This document shows positions 39,534 through 48,200 of a stretch of 49,738 bases of DNA, one piece after another (the stretch's first letter is position 1; each line of letters opens with the position of its first letter). The position numbers and the translations under genes were made by a program. Source of the DNA: a virus. The stretch is from positions 1 through 49,738 of IMG/VR virus record IMGVR_UViG_3300031566_000066; one strand, written 5' to 3'. A model generated the notes under the pieces. That model ran no database searches. It was not told the origin of the DNA and worked only from the letters and a program-made list of their open reading frames with translations.

Positions 39534-40064
39534 GTGGGATGGAGACTGAAGTGGCTTGTACTTTTGCTGTGCATGTCGTGTGTGCACACGCAGCCTCACC
39601 CGCGCCCCTTCATCTTCCACGTCACTGTCTACGCTCCCGCCGGTACTGATTACGAGGACGACTTCGCCTTTGCGATCAAGACGTTCGCGGAGCATGGTGT
39701 GGAAGTACGTGTAGACGCGACGCACGAGATCGATGCGATCGTGCTCGACCACGCGATGCAGAAGAAGCTCCACAAGCCGTCCTACTCGACGCCCGTCTAC
39801 TACGTGGAGACGGTGGTCTTGCGAGAGGACGGCGAGGACAAGGAATTCAACGGTCTCCAGTGGAAACGGATGGGGCAGAGCTTCATCGCTGTGTCCACGA
39901 ATGCGCGGACCAGCACGTTGTCGCATGAGATCGGGCACGCGCTTGGTCTTGGGCATTTTGACGCCAAGACCAACATCATGTGCGCCAAGCGGGGCGACAA
40001 GCCCGGATTCACTCCCTGGCAAGGCAAGCTGATGCGCCGCGGAAACCTGCTGTCGCCTCGGTAG
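39534..40064 (+). CDS. exported metzincin-like metallopeptidase
   Basis: The start is GTG 39534, with TAAATT six bases upstream as a leaderless-type -10. Residues 1-16 form a signal peptide (KWLVLLLCMSC) that may be lipoprotein-type, with Cys16 after Ser though the box is not ideal. Residues 131-141, HEIGHALGLGH, are the full zinc signature HExxHxxGxxH of matrixin/astacin-like peptidases, with a downstream Met149 as the possible Met-turn. It would act in the periplasm, outer membrane or outside the cell. Matrixin-like enzymes are very unusual in phages. At 176 residues it is a minimal catalytic domain. Confidence 0.8.
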   Translation: MGWRLKWLVLLLCMSCVHTQPHPRPFIFHVTVYAPAGTDYEDDFAFAIKTFAEHGVEVRVDATHEIDAIVLDHAMQKKLHKPSYSTPVYYVETVVLREDGEDKEFNGLQWKRMGQSFIAVSTNARTSTLSHEIGHALGLGHFDAKTNIMCAKRGDKPGFTPWQGKLMRRGNLLSPR

Positions 40065-40072
40065 TATAGGGC
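40060..40072 (+). promoter_or_regulatory. start-proximal -10-like element, sulfotransferase gene
   Basis: TAGTAT (40062-40067) followed by AGGGC touches GTG 40073, with the same five-base gap. It overlaps the stop codon of the peptidase gene. Confidence 0.5.
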
Positions 40073-40618
40073 GTGGCCGTAGTCCTTCCCGGCAAATTCG
40101 TCTACCTCGCCTCGACGTACACCGCTTCGATGGCGACGGCACGGGCGTTGAAGAACATCGAAGGCGCCCGCCAGACGTGGAAGCACCACGATGCGTGGTC
40201 CGATGTGCTCGCGCAGGTCGGGCCCTATCTCGATGGCAACGAGCTTGTTTTCTCGTGCATCCGCAATCCCTACGACTGGATGTTGACGGCCTTCATGCGT
40301 TGGCGGACGACGACGAAGCTGCACGACTTTGCCACCTTCATTCGTCGGTTCGACCGCGACCCTTTCATTCGGGACAACAGCATCTACTGGCAGACGACCC
40401 CGGAGCAGGTGAATGTATGGCGGTACGAGACCGTGGAGCGCGACCTCAACATGCTCATGGACGTGTCCGACCTGCCTCAGATCGAGTTGACGCGAACGAA
40501 CGTGACCAACGACAAGCAGAAGCCTTGGCAGTCTTACTACACAGACGACGCCATCGAGGCGATGAATGAGCGGTTCGCCTCCGAGTTTTCCAAGTGGTAC
40601 GATCCGGTGACGCCATGA
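40073..40618 (+). CDS. sulfotransferase-like protein
   Basis: The 181 residues from GTG 40073 follow the layout of PAPS-dependent sulfotransferases: an N-terminal strand-loop (FVYLASTYTASMATARAL, PAPS 5'-phosphate loop position), CIRNPYDWMLTAF (RNP at 64-66, 3'-phosphate binding) and a late YETVERD. It ends with YYTDDAIEAMNERFASEF as in carbohydrate sulfotransferases. It may sulfate a host surface glycan or small molecule. The P-loop differs from the consensus, so activity is uncertain. Confidence 0.7.
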   Translation: MAVVLPGKFVYLASTYTASMATARALKNIEGARQTWKHHDAWSDVLAQVGPYLDGNELVFSCIRNPYDWMLTAFMRWRTTTKLHDFATFIRRFDRDPFIRDNSIYWQTTPEQVNVWRYETVERDLNMLMDVSDLPQIELTRTNVTNDKQKPWQSYYTDDAIEAMNERFASEFSKWYDPVTP

Positions 40619-41013
40619 CCGTTGAAGAGATCGCCGCAGCCCTCGGGCTGAACGACCCGCTCATTCAACGGGTGGCTGTGAAGCACCGCTACCGTGACCG
40701 TCCCGAGGTTGAGGGGCGTCGAGTGGGCAAGACGACGGAGACCATCCTCCAAGCGCTCTCTTGGCTGTCCGTGAACGACCGTCAGATTTTGATCCTCGGG
40801 ATGGACGGCCGTCAGGCGACGGAGATGGGACGGCAAGCCCAACAGTGGGCGAGCCAGTTGGGGCTCGATGCCTCAAAGATCCGATCCGCAGCCCCTACGG
40901 AGAAGGCGTATCGTGGGCTCCGTGGTGGTCAGATCCACGTCGATCCAGATGCGTGGGATCGCATGGAGCCTTCAGACGTGTCCATGCTCCGCTGGGCCAT
41001 AAATCTACGCTAG
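40615..41013 (+). CDS. HTH and P-loop-like hypothetical protein
   Basis: ATG 40615 overlaps the previous stop (ATGA). In the 132 residues, an N-terminal helix-turn-helix-like stretch (VEEIAAALGLNDPLIQRV) precedes GRRVGKTTE (~41-49). This resembles the deviant Walker A of terminases (GRRSGKT here in TerL), then ILILGMD as a possible Walker B. It is short for an ATPase and could be a remnant or regulator. Confidence 0.55.
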   Translation: MTVEEIAAALGLNDPLIQRVAVKHRYRDRPEVEGRRVGKTTETILQALSWLSVNDRQILILGMDGRQATEMGRQAQQWASQLGLDASKIRSAAPTEKAYRGLRGGQIHVDPDAWDRMEPSDVSMLRWAINLR

Positions 41014-41072
41014 CGGGCCTATACCGAGCCTTCTGTGAGCCCTGGGCCAACGTCCAGGCTCCAGGGGACCCG

Positions 41073-41729
41073 ATGAAAAACCATCTGAAGGCTGTTCTAC
41101 CACTCCTGGTAGCCCTCTTTGCGCTGACCGGCTGTAAGAGTCTGGCGGCCAAGGTGCTTCCGCCGCCGACGTATGACGAGGCGTGTCAGCCCAGCGACTC
41201 CGCGTTTTTGGAGTGGGCGATGGACACCCAGGATCTCCCCGACATGGCGGAGATCTCGACGGATCCGCAGGTCGCCTACGACGCGTTTGTAGCCGAGGCC
41301 GAAGCGCTCGGGCTCCAGCTTGTCAAGAAGCAGGACACGGGCGAGGCGCTGTGGGACGGGTTCACCACGACCTTCCCTGATCGAATTCTACTCGGCGCGG
41401 GCTGGGACGAGAAGTCGATCTACTCCCGCGCCTCCACCATGTCGCACGAGCTTGTCCACAAGCGGCAGTGGGACCGGCTCGGGCGCGAAGCCTTCCTTGC
41501 CCGCTATATCACCGCGGCTGGTCGCTGGTCGATCGAGGTCCAGGCGTACCGCCAGAGCATCCGCATGTGGAAGCACTTCGGCAAGAGTGACGCCGACCTG
41601 ATGGAAGCTGCCGAGGGCTACGCCAACTCGCTCTACGCGAAATACTACCTGGGGTCCGGTATGCCCGAGTGTACCAAGCAGACCACGGTAATGATCATCA
41701 CGATGGATCTGGCCGGTGCCGAAGGCTGA
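41073..41729 (+). CDS. lipoprotein with HExxH zinc peptidase motif
   Basis: ATG 41073 has AGGGGA at 41063-41068 upstream and TATACC near 41020. Residues 1-21 are a classic lipoprotein signal with lipobox LTGC (Cys21). HELVH (125-129) plus a downstream Glu155 in SIEVQAYR form a gluzincin-like zinc site. The mature protein would be membrane-anchored in the cell envelope. It could degrade host envelope proteins, aid lysis or block superinfection. It overlaps the next gene by 14 bases. Confidence 0.8.
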   Translation: MKNHLKAVLPLLVALFALTGCKSLAAKVLPPPTYDEACQPSDSAFLEWAMDTQDLPDMAEISTDPQVAYDAFVAEAEALGLQLVKKQDTGEALWDGFTTTFPDRILLGAGWDEKSIYSRASTMSHELVHKRQWDRLGREAFLARYITAAGRWSIEVQAYRQSIRMWKHFGKSDADLMEAAEGYANSLYAKYYLGSGMPECTKQTTVMIITMDLAGAEG

Positions 41730-42414
41730 GATCGTCACCCTTGCCGACCTCCGTACTCGCTACCCTGAGAGCGACCTGCGGCACTGGGTCTGGTCACAGT
41801 CCGCGGACGAGCCTGACATTGGCTGGTGGACGGACGTGGAGTTTCGCCCCACCCACAAGGTCGAGGTACTCCCTGCGAGACAGAGAGGGGTCATCCCTGG
41901 CTCCTTTCACGACTACGTGATTCTGGAGGAACCCGTGCACCACAACTCGGACCGAAGGCTTGCGTTCGTTCCGCAAGATCGGGGAGACGACCCTGCCTTC
42001 TCCCGGTTCCGTGCGCAGTTCTACGCGCGCCACCGTGACACCGGCAAGTGGTGGCACACGCGGAACCCCGAGCCTGAGTGGGTTCGGGCGCGGTGCAGGG
42101 TTCGTCCGATCACCTACATGCGAGAAATTCCCGTCGAGCTTCGACCCCGTGAGGTCCAAGGCGGATGGGTTTATTTCATCCAGGCGCAGTTGGGCGGCCC
42201 GATCAAGATCGGATGGTCGCAGAACGTGGAACAGCGCGTCGCCGAGCTACAGACAGGCAACCCACATCCTCTTGCGGTCCTTCATCGGATCCCGGGCACG
42301 AAGAATAACGAGCGGCACCTCCATGATCTCCTGGGCCACCTTCGGGTGACAGGGGAGTGGTTTGCCGACCACCCCGAGGTGCGGAGATGGACAGATGAGA
42401 TCCGATTCCCCTGA
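41716..42414 (+). CDS. T5orf172/GIY-YIG-like nuclease-domain protein
   Basis: GTG 41716 gives 232 residues. Residues ~150-232 (GWVYFIQAQLGGPIKIGWSQ, VEQRVAELQTGNPHPLAVL, then ERHLHDLLGHLRVTGEWF) match the T5orf172 branch of the GIY-YIG nuclease fold, with the family KIGWS and H..EWF features. The first ~145 residues are unrecognised. It could be a homing-type or defence nuclease, or a DNA-binding regulator. Confidence 0.75.
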   Translation: MPKAEIVTLADLRTRYPESDLRHWVWSQSADEPDIGWWTDVEFRPTHKVEVLPARQRGVIPGSFHDYVILEEPVHHNSDRRLAFVPQDRGDDPAFSRFRAQFYARHRDTGKWWHTRNPEPEWVRARCRVRPITYMREIPVELRPREVQGGWVYFIQAQLGGPIKIGWSQNVEQRVAELQTGNPHPLAVLHRIPGTKNNERHLHDLLGHLRVTGEWFADHPEVRRWTDEIRFP

Positions 42415-42598
42415 CCCCCAACGTGTTGCACGCCGCTTTAGGGCCTCCCCGAAGCCCTACGGCGTGGAGCCCCTGACAACCCGCTACGACTACGGCAACA
42501 AGCCAAGACCCGTTGGAGAGGCCCACACAGACCACTCGGGCCTTCCTGGCGACGACGAGGAAGACGGTGAAGACGGTGAGGACCCGGAGCCGCGCTAG
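42395..42598 (+). CDS. small protein with RVARRFRAS tag
   Basis: This is a 67-residue protein. ATG 42395 overlaps the previous gene by 20 bases. It has an N-terminal tag-like RVARRFRAS (10-18), a Tyr/Pro-rich middle and an acidic Asp/Glu tail. The tag is like those in the large virion-module proteins. Confidence 0.6.
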   Translation: MRSDSPDPQRVARRFRASPKPYGVEPLTTRYDYGNKPRPVGEAHTDHSGLPGDDEEDGEDGEDPEPR

Positions 42599-42676
42599 CC
42601 GCGCTAGCCGCGTGCGGCGGTATTCAGACGATAGCCCGGCACAGGTAGGAACGGGTGCCTCTGCGCCCGCACGGGC
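42599..42676 (+). other. short gap with GC-rich direct repeats before fibre genes
   Basis: CCGCGCTAG occurs twice in tandem right at the stop of the small gene and forms inverted pairs (CTAG). GCCCGCACGGGC just before ATG 42677 is a small palindrome. No clear ribosome-binding site or promoter is recognised. Confidence 0.35.
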
Positions 42677-44281
42677 ATGACGAACATTGTCGCGGTCTTG
42701 ATCGTCCGGTGTACCCACACCGGCTTCTACAAGGATGGGAGGCCAAACCCGGCCTCCGTGACCTTGTACGATCTCGATGAGATCACGATCCAGAAGAACC
42801 GTACGCGTGCGGTTCCGGTCACGGCCGGCAGCTACGTGGACATTCCCATGTCCACGCGGACCCTCGTCTCCTACCACGAAGGGGCGATCTGCAAGCACGT
42901 CAAGAACGGTGAGATCACAGCGGAGGTCATCCTCCAGCTACGCGACAAATCGAATTGTGGTGGTCCCGCAGGCACGGGTCAGGCCCTTCGGCCGGCGGTA
43001 GCGAACATTGAGCGGGTGGCAAACGAGCTTCGGCTCGTGATCCCGAACAATGTGATCCCGACCATCCTCGATTCGATCGGGTTCCTCGTCGGAGAGCCAC
43101 TCACGATCACGGGGCTCACGGGTGCGTTCCGAAACCTCAACGGCGAGTACGAGATCAGCGCCGCGGCTCCCTCCTTCGGCCTCGGGGGTGCTGACGCTGG
43201 GAGCTATCTCGTCACGGTCCCGAGTGTCGGCCCTGACATTGCCTCGACCACCCTGGCGGGCGCAAACCTGTGCCTCACCGAAGGGCGGGTCGTCTCGCAA
43301 TTCGGATCAGGGGGCGACGTGGGCGGCCTGGGCACGAATGTGTTCGGGTACATCGGCGGTCAGCTTTTCCCGAACGCCGGGGGAGGCGGCGGGGGTTCGG
43401 TCACGGTTCTCGATGAAGGCGCCCTTGTCGATGCTGCTGCGACCTCTTTCGATTTTGTAGGCGCGGGTGTCACCGCGACAGGCGGCGCAGGTGCCGTCAC
43501 GATCACCATCCCCGGAGGCGGCGGTGGTGGGGCTCCCGTCGGAGCCGAATACCTTGTTCTGACCGCGGACCCGACGCTCACCGACGAGCGTGTGTTTACG
43601 GCCGGCACGGGCATCTCGGTTGTTGATGGTGGAGCCGGCGGGGCCTTCACGGTCTCGGTCGATGCGACGTGGGCGGAGATTCTGGCGAACGGTGCTGCCT
43701 CGGGCGGCACCAGTCCAATCATCTCCGCGGGCGACAGCCTCCTCGGAGCTACAGATTTGATCCTGGCCCCCGGGGCCGGCGCGGGCGACAACATCATCCT
43801 CGACGGGCTGACGTGGCCTGGGGCGGACGGCACGCCCGGTCAGGTTCTTACGACGGACGGCGCGGGGACACTCAGCTTCTCCACTCCGTCGGGCACGACC
43901 GCGATCCTTGAGTGGGGCAACAACAGCGTCGCCAACTCGACGGCGACACGCTACCTCGATCCTGGGTTTGAGGCCCGTACAGCCCCTCTGGCTACCGCGG
44001 TGAACTCGTTTCGGGTTCCGCGAGCAGGAACGCTGCGCAACCTCTACCTCCGTCATAACAACCCAGGCGGGTCAGGGGCGACGATCACATACACGGTGCG
44101 GGTCAACGGAGTGGCGACAGCCCTGACGATCGGGCTCGCCTCTACGGGGTCTGCCGCCGCCGACACGACGAACACAGTTGCCGTGGTGGCAGGAGACTAC
44201 GTGGATATCGAAGTGACAAAAGCGGCTGTAGCTGGCGGTGGCGCTCGTAGGCCGATGGCTTCCGTGGAGGTGGCTGCGTGA
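42677..44281 (+). CDS. fibre-like virion protein
   Basis: This is a 534-residue protein. The N-terminal ~200 residues are globular and mixed alpha/beta. Gly-rich linkers follow (GGGGGG near 238 and 278) flanking beta-rich repeats. WAEILANGAASGGTSP (~334-349) is the fibre motif seen again in the 49387 gene (WAEVLANGNTSGGTNP). The C-terminal ~120 residues look like a beta-sandwich. Tail or capsid fibre function is inferred from repeats and neighbours. It overlaps the next gene by four bases. Confidence 0.65.
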   Translation: MTNIVAVLIVRCTHTGFYKDGRPNPASVTLYDLDEITIQKNRTRAVPVTAGSYVDIPMSTRTLVSYHEGAICKHVKNGEITAEVILQLRDKSNCGGPAGTGQALRPAVANIERVANELRLVIPNNVIPTILDSIGFLVGEPLTITGLTGAFRNLNGEYEISAAAPSFGLGGADAGSYLVTVPSVGPDIASTTLAGANLCLTEGRVVSQFGSGGDVGGLGTNVFGYIGGQLFPNAGGGGGGSVTVLDEGALVDAAATSFDFVGAGVTATGGAGAVTITIPGGGGGGAPVGAEYLVLTADPTLTDERVFTAGTGISVVDGGAGGAFTVSVDATWAEILANGAASGGTSPIISAGDSLLGATDLILAPGAGAGDNIILDGLTWPGADGTPGQVLTTDGAGTLSFSTPSGTTAILEWGNNSVANSTATRYLDPGFEARTAPLATAVNSFRVPRAGTLRNLYLRHNNPGGSGATITYTVRVNGVATALTIGLASTGSAAADTTNTVAVVAGDYVDIEVTKAAVAGGGARRPMASVEVAA

Positions 44282-45249
44282 GTACGCGTAGGTATCGCTG
44301 GGTCGGCACGTCGGAAGACGAGCTTGACGAGATCATCGAAGCAGGCGCAGGCGCCACTCTGGAATTCCTTCAGCGGACTCCTTGGGTGGAGGTCACGGTT
44401 GCTGATGGCACACGCGACCTCGATCTTGACGATCACATGGCCGACAAGGGGTACGTCCCCGACACGACCGGCCCCACGATTATCGTCTCCTCTGGTCCTC
44501 ACACCGTAGGCACTGAGCAGACCATCTTGGTTGACGCGACGACGGGCCCGATTTCGGTGGACATGCCTGTCACCTCGACGCGCCTCGGCAACGACGTGCT
44601 CGTAATGAAGATCGATTCGTCGGCAAACGCCGTCACGGTCACGAGGGCGGGAGCCGAGACAGTCGGATATGACACGACGCAGACCCTTGCCCAAAGGGGC
44701 GAAGCGGTCTTGCTCATTGGCGACAATGCCACCGCGAATTGGAACATCGCAGGCTCGACGCGAGCCCAGGACATTTACATCGACAACTCGCTGACCGAGT
44801 TGACGAGCACGAACGTCGGCGATGCGATCACTGAGATCTTCGTCTCAGACAGCACTGCGATCAAATCCTTCGTAGCGGGCGAGGCGCTGACAGCCGGCGA
44901 TGTGTTGACGCTCAACACCTCGGGCGAGGTGATTCGCACTGAATCCTCTATAGCCTCGGACAATTGGCGGGTGGTTGGCATTGCTAAAGCCGCCGCCCTC
45001 TCAGGAGCCACAGTGCAGGTTTACACGAAACACGGGTCATGCCCTCCGATCCGATTCGGATCGGTGCCCGGAGCAGCGACCAACGGCTCGACCGTGTGGG
45101 TCTCCGCGACCACAGGAGAAGCAACACTTTCGCCGCCGACGACGAGTGGCAACACCCTTTTTATCGTCGGAACACTGCAAGGGGCGGATGGTGCCACAAC
45201 GACACCCGCCGTGATGCTCAACCCCCAATTCATCGCGCACCGCCGATAG
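44278..45249 (+). CDS. fibre-like virion protein sharing a C-terminal domain
   Basis: This is a 323-residue protein from GTG 44278 (GTGA overlap). The middle is beta-rich (ISVDMPVTSTRLGNDV). The last ~105 residues (AGDVLTLNTSGEVIRTESS to NPQFIAHRR) are clearly related to the end of the 45259 protein, implying a shared folding or attachment domain. The virion surface location is inferred. Confidence 0.7.
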   Translation: MSTRRYRWVGTSEDELDEIIEAGAGATLEFLQRTPWVEVTVADGTRDLDLDDHMADKGYVPDTTGPTIIVSSGPHTVGTEQTILVDATTGPISVDMPVTSTRLGNDVLVMKIDSSANAVTVTRAGAETVGYDTTQTLAQRGEAVLLIGDNATANWNIAGSTRAQDIYIDNSLTELTSTNVGDAITEIFVSDSTAIKSFVAGEALTAGDVLTLNTSGEVIRTESSIASDNWRVVGIAKAAALSGATVQVYTKHGSCPPIRFGSVPGAATNGSTVWVSATTGEATLSPPTTSGNTLFIVGTLQGADGATTTPAVMLNPQFIAHRR

Positions 45250-45258
45250 GAGCCTAAA

Positions 45259-48200
45259 ATGGCCGGAAACCAGACCGACAATGTACTGATCGTAGACCTC
45301 GTAACGGGCTTGCCTCGCACGCCTGAGACGGGAGGCACACCCGACGTTATCCAGTCGTCCAACGACTGGGAGTTCATCTCAGGGGCGAACGTAACGATCA
45401 ACGGGAACCTCCACGTCCAGGGGACCACCGTGACGGTGGACTCCGAGACGGTCAACATCGCAGACAACCACCTGTACCTGAACGACGGGTACACGGTCGC
45501 CGTCGGGCAGACTGGTGGCATCGTCATCAACTACCTGCCAACAGGGACGGTAGACACCGTGGCGGCGACGGGTTTCGTGGCTGGTGTGGCGGCCACGTCG
45601 AACCCAACGGTCACGACGGTTGGCTCGGCGACCTTCGCCATAGGCGATCTGATTCAGTTCTCGGGGGCGAACGATCAGGCGAACGACGGTCTTTTTGAGG
45701 TCAAGAGCCACATCGGCACGGCTTTGATCCTTCAGGGTGTGGGTCTCACGGGCACCACCGTCGATTTCGTTCAGAACCAATTCGTCACGGACACTACGGT
45801 TGCGGGGGCAATCACGAAGGTCAACGTAGCGATTCTCCAGGTCAATGGCACTGGCGGCTGGGAGGTCACGAACACTTCCACGACGACCGGGATCACATTC
45901 ACGGAGGTCACGGTGCAGGGCATCGTGGATCTGCAAGTAGCCTACGAGGCGGGCAACACGATCACGACCTCGGGGGCTGAAGGCAATGTCACCATTGCTG
46001 GCACCGAAACGATGGTCGTCACGACCTCGGGGGGCATCGATCTTGACACGGCCCTTGATTTCGACGGCACGTCCTTCGACGTGCAGATGACTGGATCCAA
46101 TGGGTTCAGCATCGACGGTACGGCGGCGTCCAACGTCAGTGTCACGGCAGGAAACCTCGATCTTGCAACCCTGACCTCTGGCGACGTGAATGTGTCGTCG
46201 GCGGCAGCGCTCGACCTCGACGCGACCACCACGGTCACGATCGACACCGCGGATGCCTCCGATGCCTCGGCCAACGACATTGCGTTGACGGCGGGTAGCT
46301 CGACTGCCGGTACGAACGCTGGTGCTTCGATCCTTCTCACCACGGGTGACGGCAACACCTCCGGCGATGCCGGTTCGGTCGTCATCTCAGGTCCGAACGA
46401 CGAAGATGAAGCCATCGTCACGTTGACGACCTCGGGCCTGGGCGGCGATTCGATTGGGTTCTTCGTCGGAGACAGCGACCCTTCGGGTTCGATTACGGCC
46501 GATGCAGGCTCGCTGTTTTTCCGCGACACCGGCACGGGCTCCGAGCTTTACCTCAACACTTCAACGGGCTCAGGCACGGCCTGGACAGCACTTGCGACAG
46601 CCGCAGGGGCCACACTCCAGTCGGCCTACGAGGCAGGCAACACAATCACGACCTCGGGTGCCGAAGGCGATGTGACCTTCACGGGCACTGAGGATTTCGT
46701 TGTCTCGGTCAGCGATGTGCTGGTGGATACCACGGCTTCGATCAGCTTGGATGCTGACGCGGCATCGAACTTCACCGTTGCCGGTGGGAACCTCGACCTC
46801 AACACCACGACCTCTGGCGAGGTTTTGATCGATGGTGTCGGTGGCGTCGAGATCAACAGTAGCGGCGGGGCGATCGACATTGGCAACGATGCCAACGCGA
46901 ACGCGATCAACATCGGTACGGGAGCAGCGGTTCGCACGATCACGGTCGGCAATGCCACAGGGGCAACCGCAGTCGATTTCGACTCTGGCACGGGTGGCTT
47001 CTCCTTCGATTCGACGGTCCCCGAGACCTCGCCCATCTTGACCCTGACGACCTCGGGTACGAGTGGCGACTCGGCTGACATGTTCGTTGGCGACAGCGAC
47101 CCGAACGGTGTGATCACAGGCCAAGCGGGCTCGTTGTTCCTGCGGGACACGGGAACCGGGGGCGAGCTTTACGTCAACACCTCAACGGGCTCAGGCACGG
47201 CCTGGGAGCAGGTAGTGACGACCGGAGCCGGTGGCGGCCTGACCTTGCAGACGGCTTACGTCGGGGGCAACACGATTGTGACCTCGGGCGCCGAGGGTGC
47301 TTTCGATGTATCGGGTACTGAGGCGATCAGTCTTGACGCTTCCGCGGCATCCAACTTCTCCGTCGCAGGTGGGAACCTCAACTTTGCCACAACGACCTCG
47401 GGCGAGATTCTACTCGATGGCGTCGATGGTGTTGAGATCAACAGCACCAGCGGGGCGATCGACATTGGCAACGATGCCAACGCGAACGCGATCAACATCG
47501 GAACAGGCGCAGCAGCCCGTACCGTCACGATCGGTAACGCCACCGGGATTACGGGAGTCGATTTCGATTCTGGTACTGGTGGCTTCAGCTTCGATTCGAC
47601 GGTCCCTGAGACCACGCCCATTTTGACCCTGACGACCTCGGGTACGAGTGGCGACTCGGCCGACATGTTCGTCGGCGACAGCGACCCGGATGGTGTGATC
47701 ACAGGCCAAGCTGGCTCGTTGTTCCTGCGAGACACCGCCACGGGTGGTGAACTTTACATCAACAACTCGACGGGCTCGGGCACGGTATGGGTCGAGGTGG
47801 CCACCACGGACGATGTGGCTGCGGTCACGCTCCAGGCCGCCTACGTCAATGGCAACACGATCGTAACTTCGGGTGCCGAGGGTGCTTTCGATGTGTCGGG
47901 CACCGAGGCGATCAGCCTCGACGCCTCCGCTGCGTCGAACTTCTCGGTTGCCAGCGCGAATCTGACCCTGAGCACGACGACTGCCGGGGACGTTCTGGTC
48001 ACATCGGCCGGGGAGACTTTGGTGGATGGTGCAGGCGGGGTCGAGATCAACTCGACAGGCGGGGCCATCGACATTGGCAACGATGCCAATGCCAACGCGA
48101 TCAACATCGGCACAGGGGCGGCTGCCCGGACGCTCACGCTGGGGAACGCCACGGGCGCGACCGGCATGGTGGTCAACGTCGGTACTGGTGAATTCGCGTT

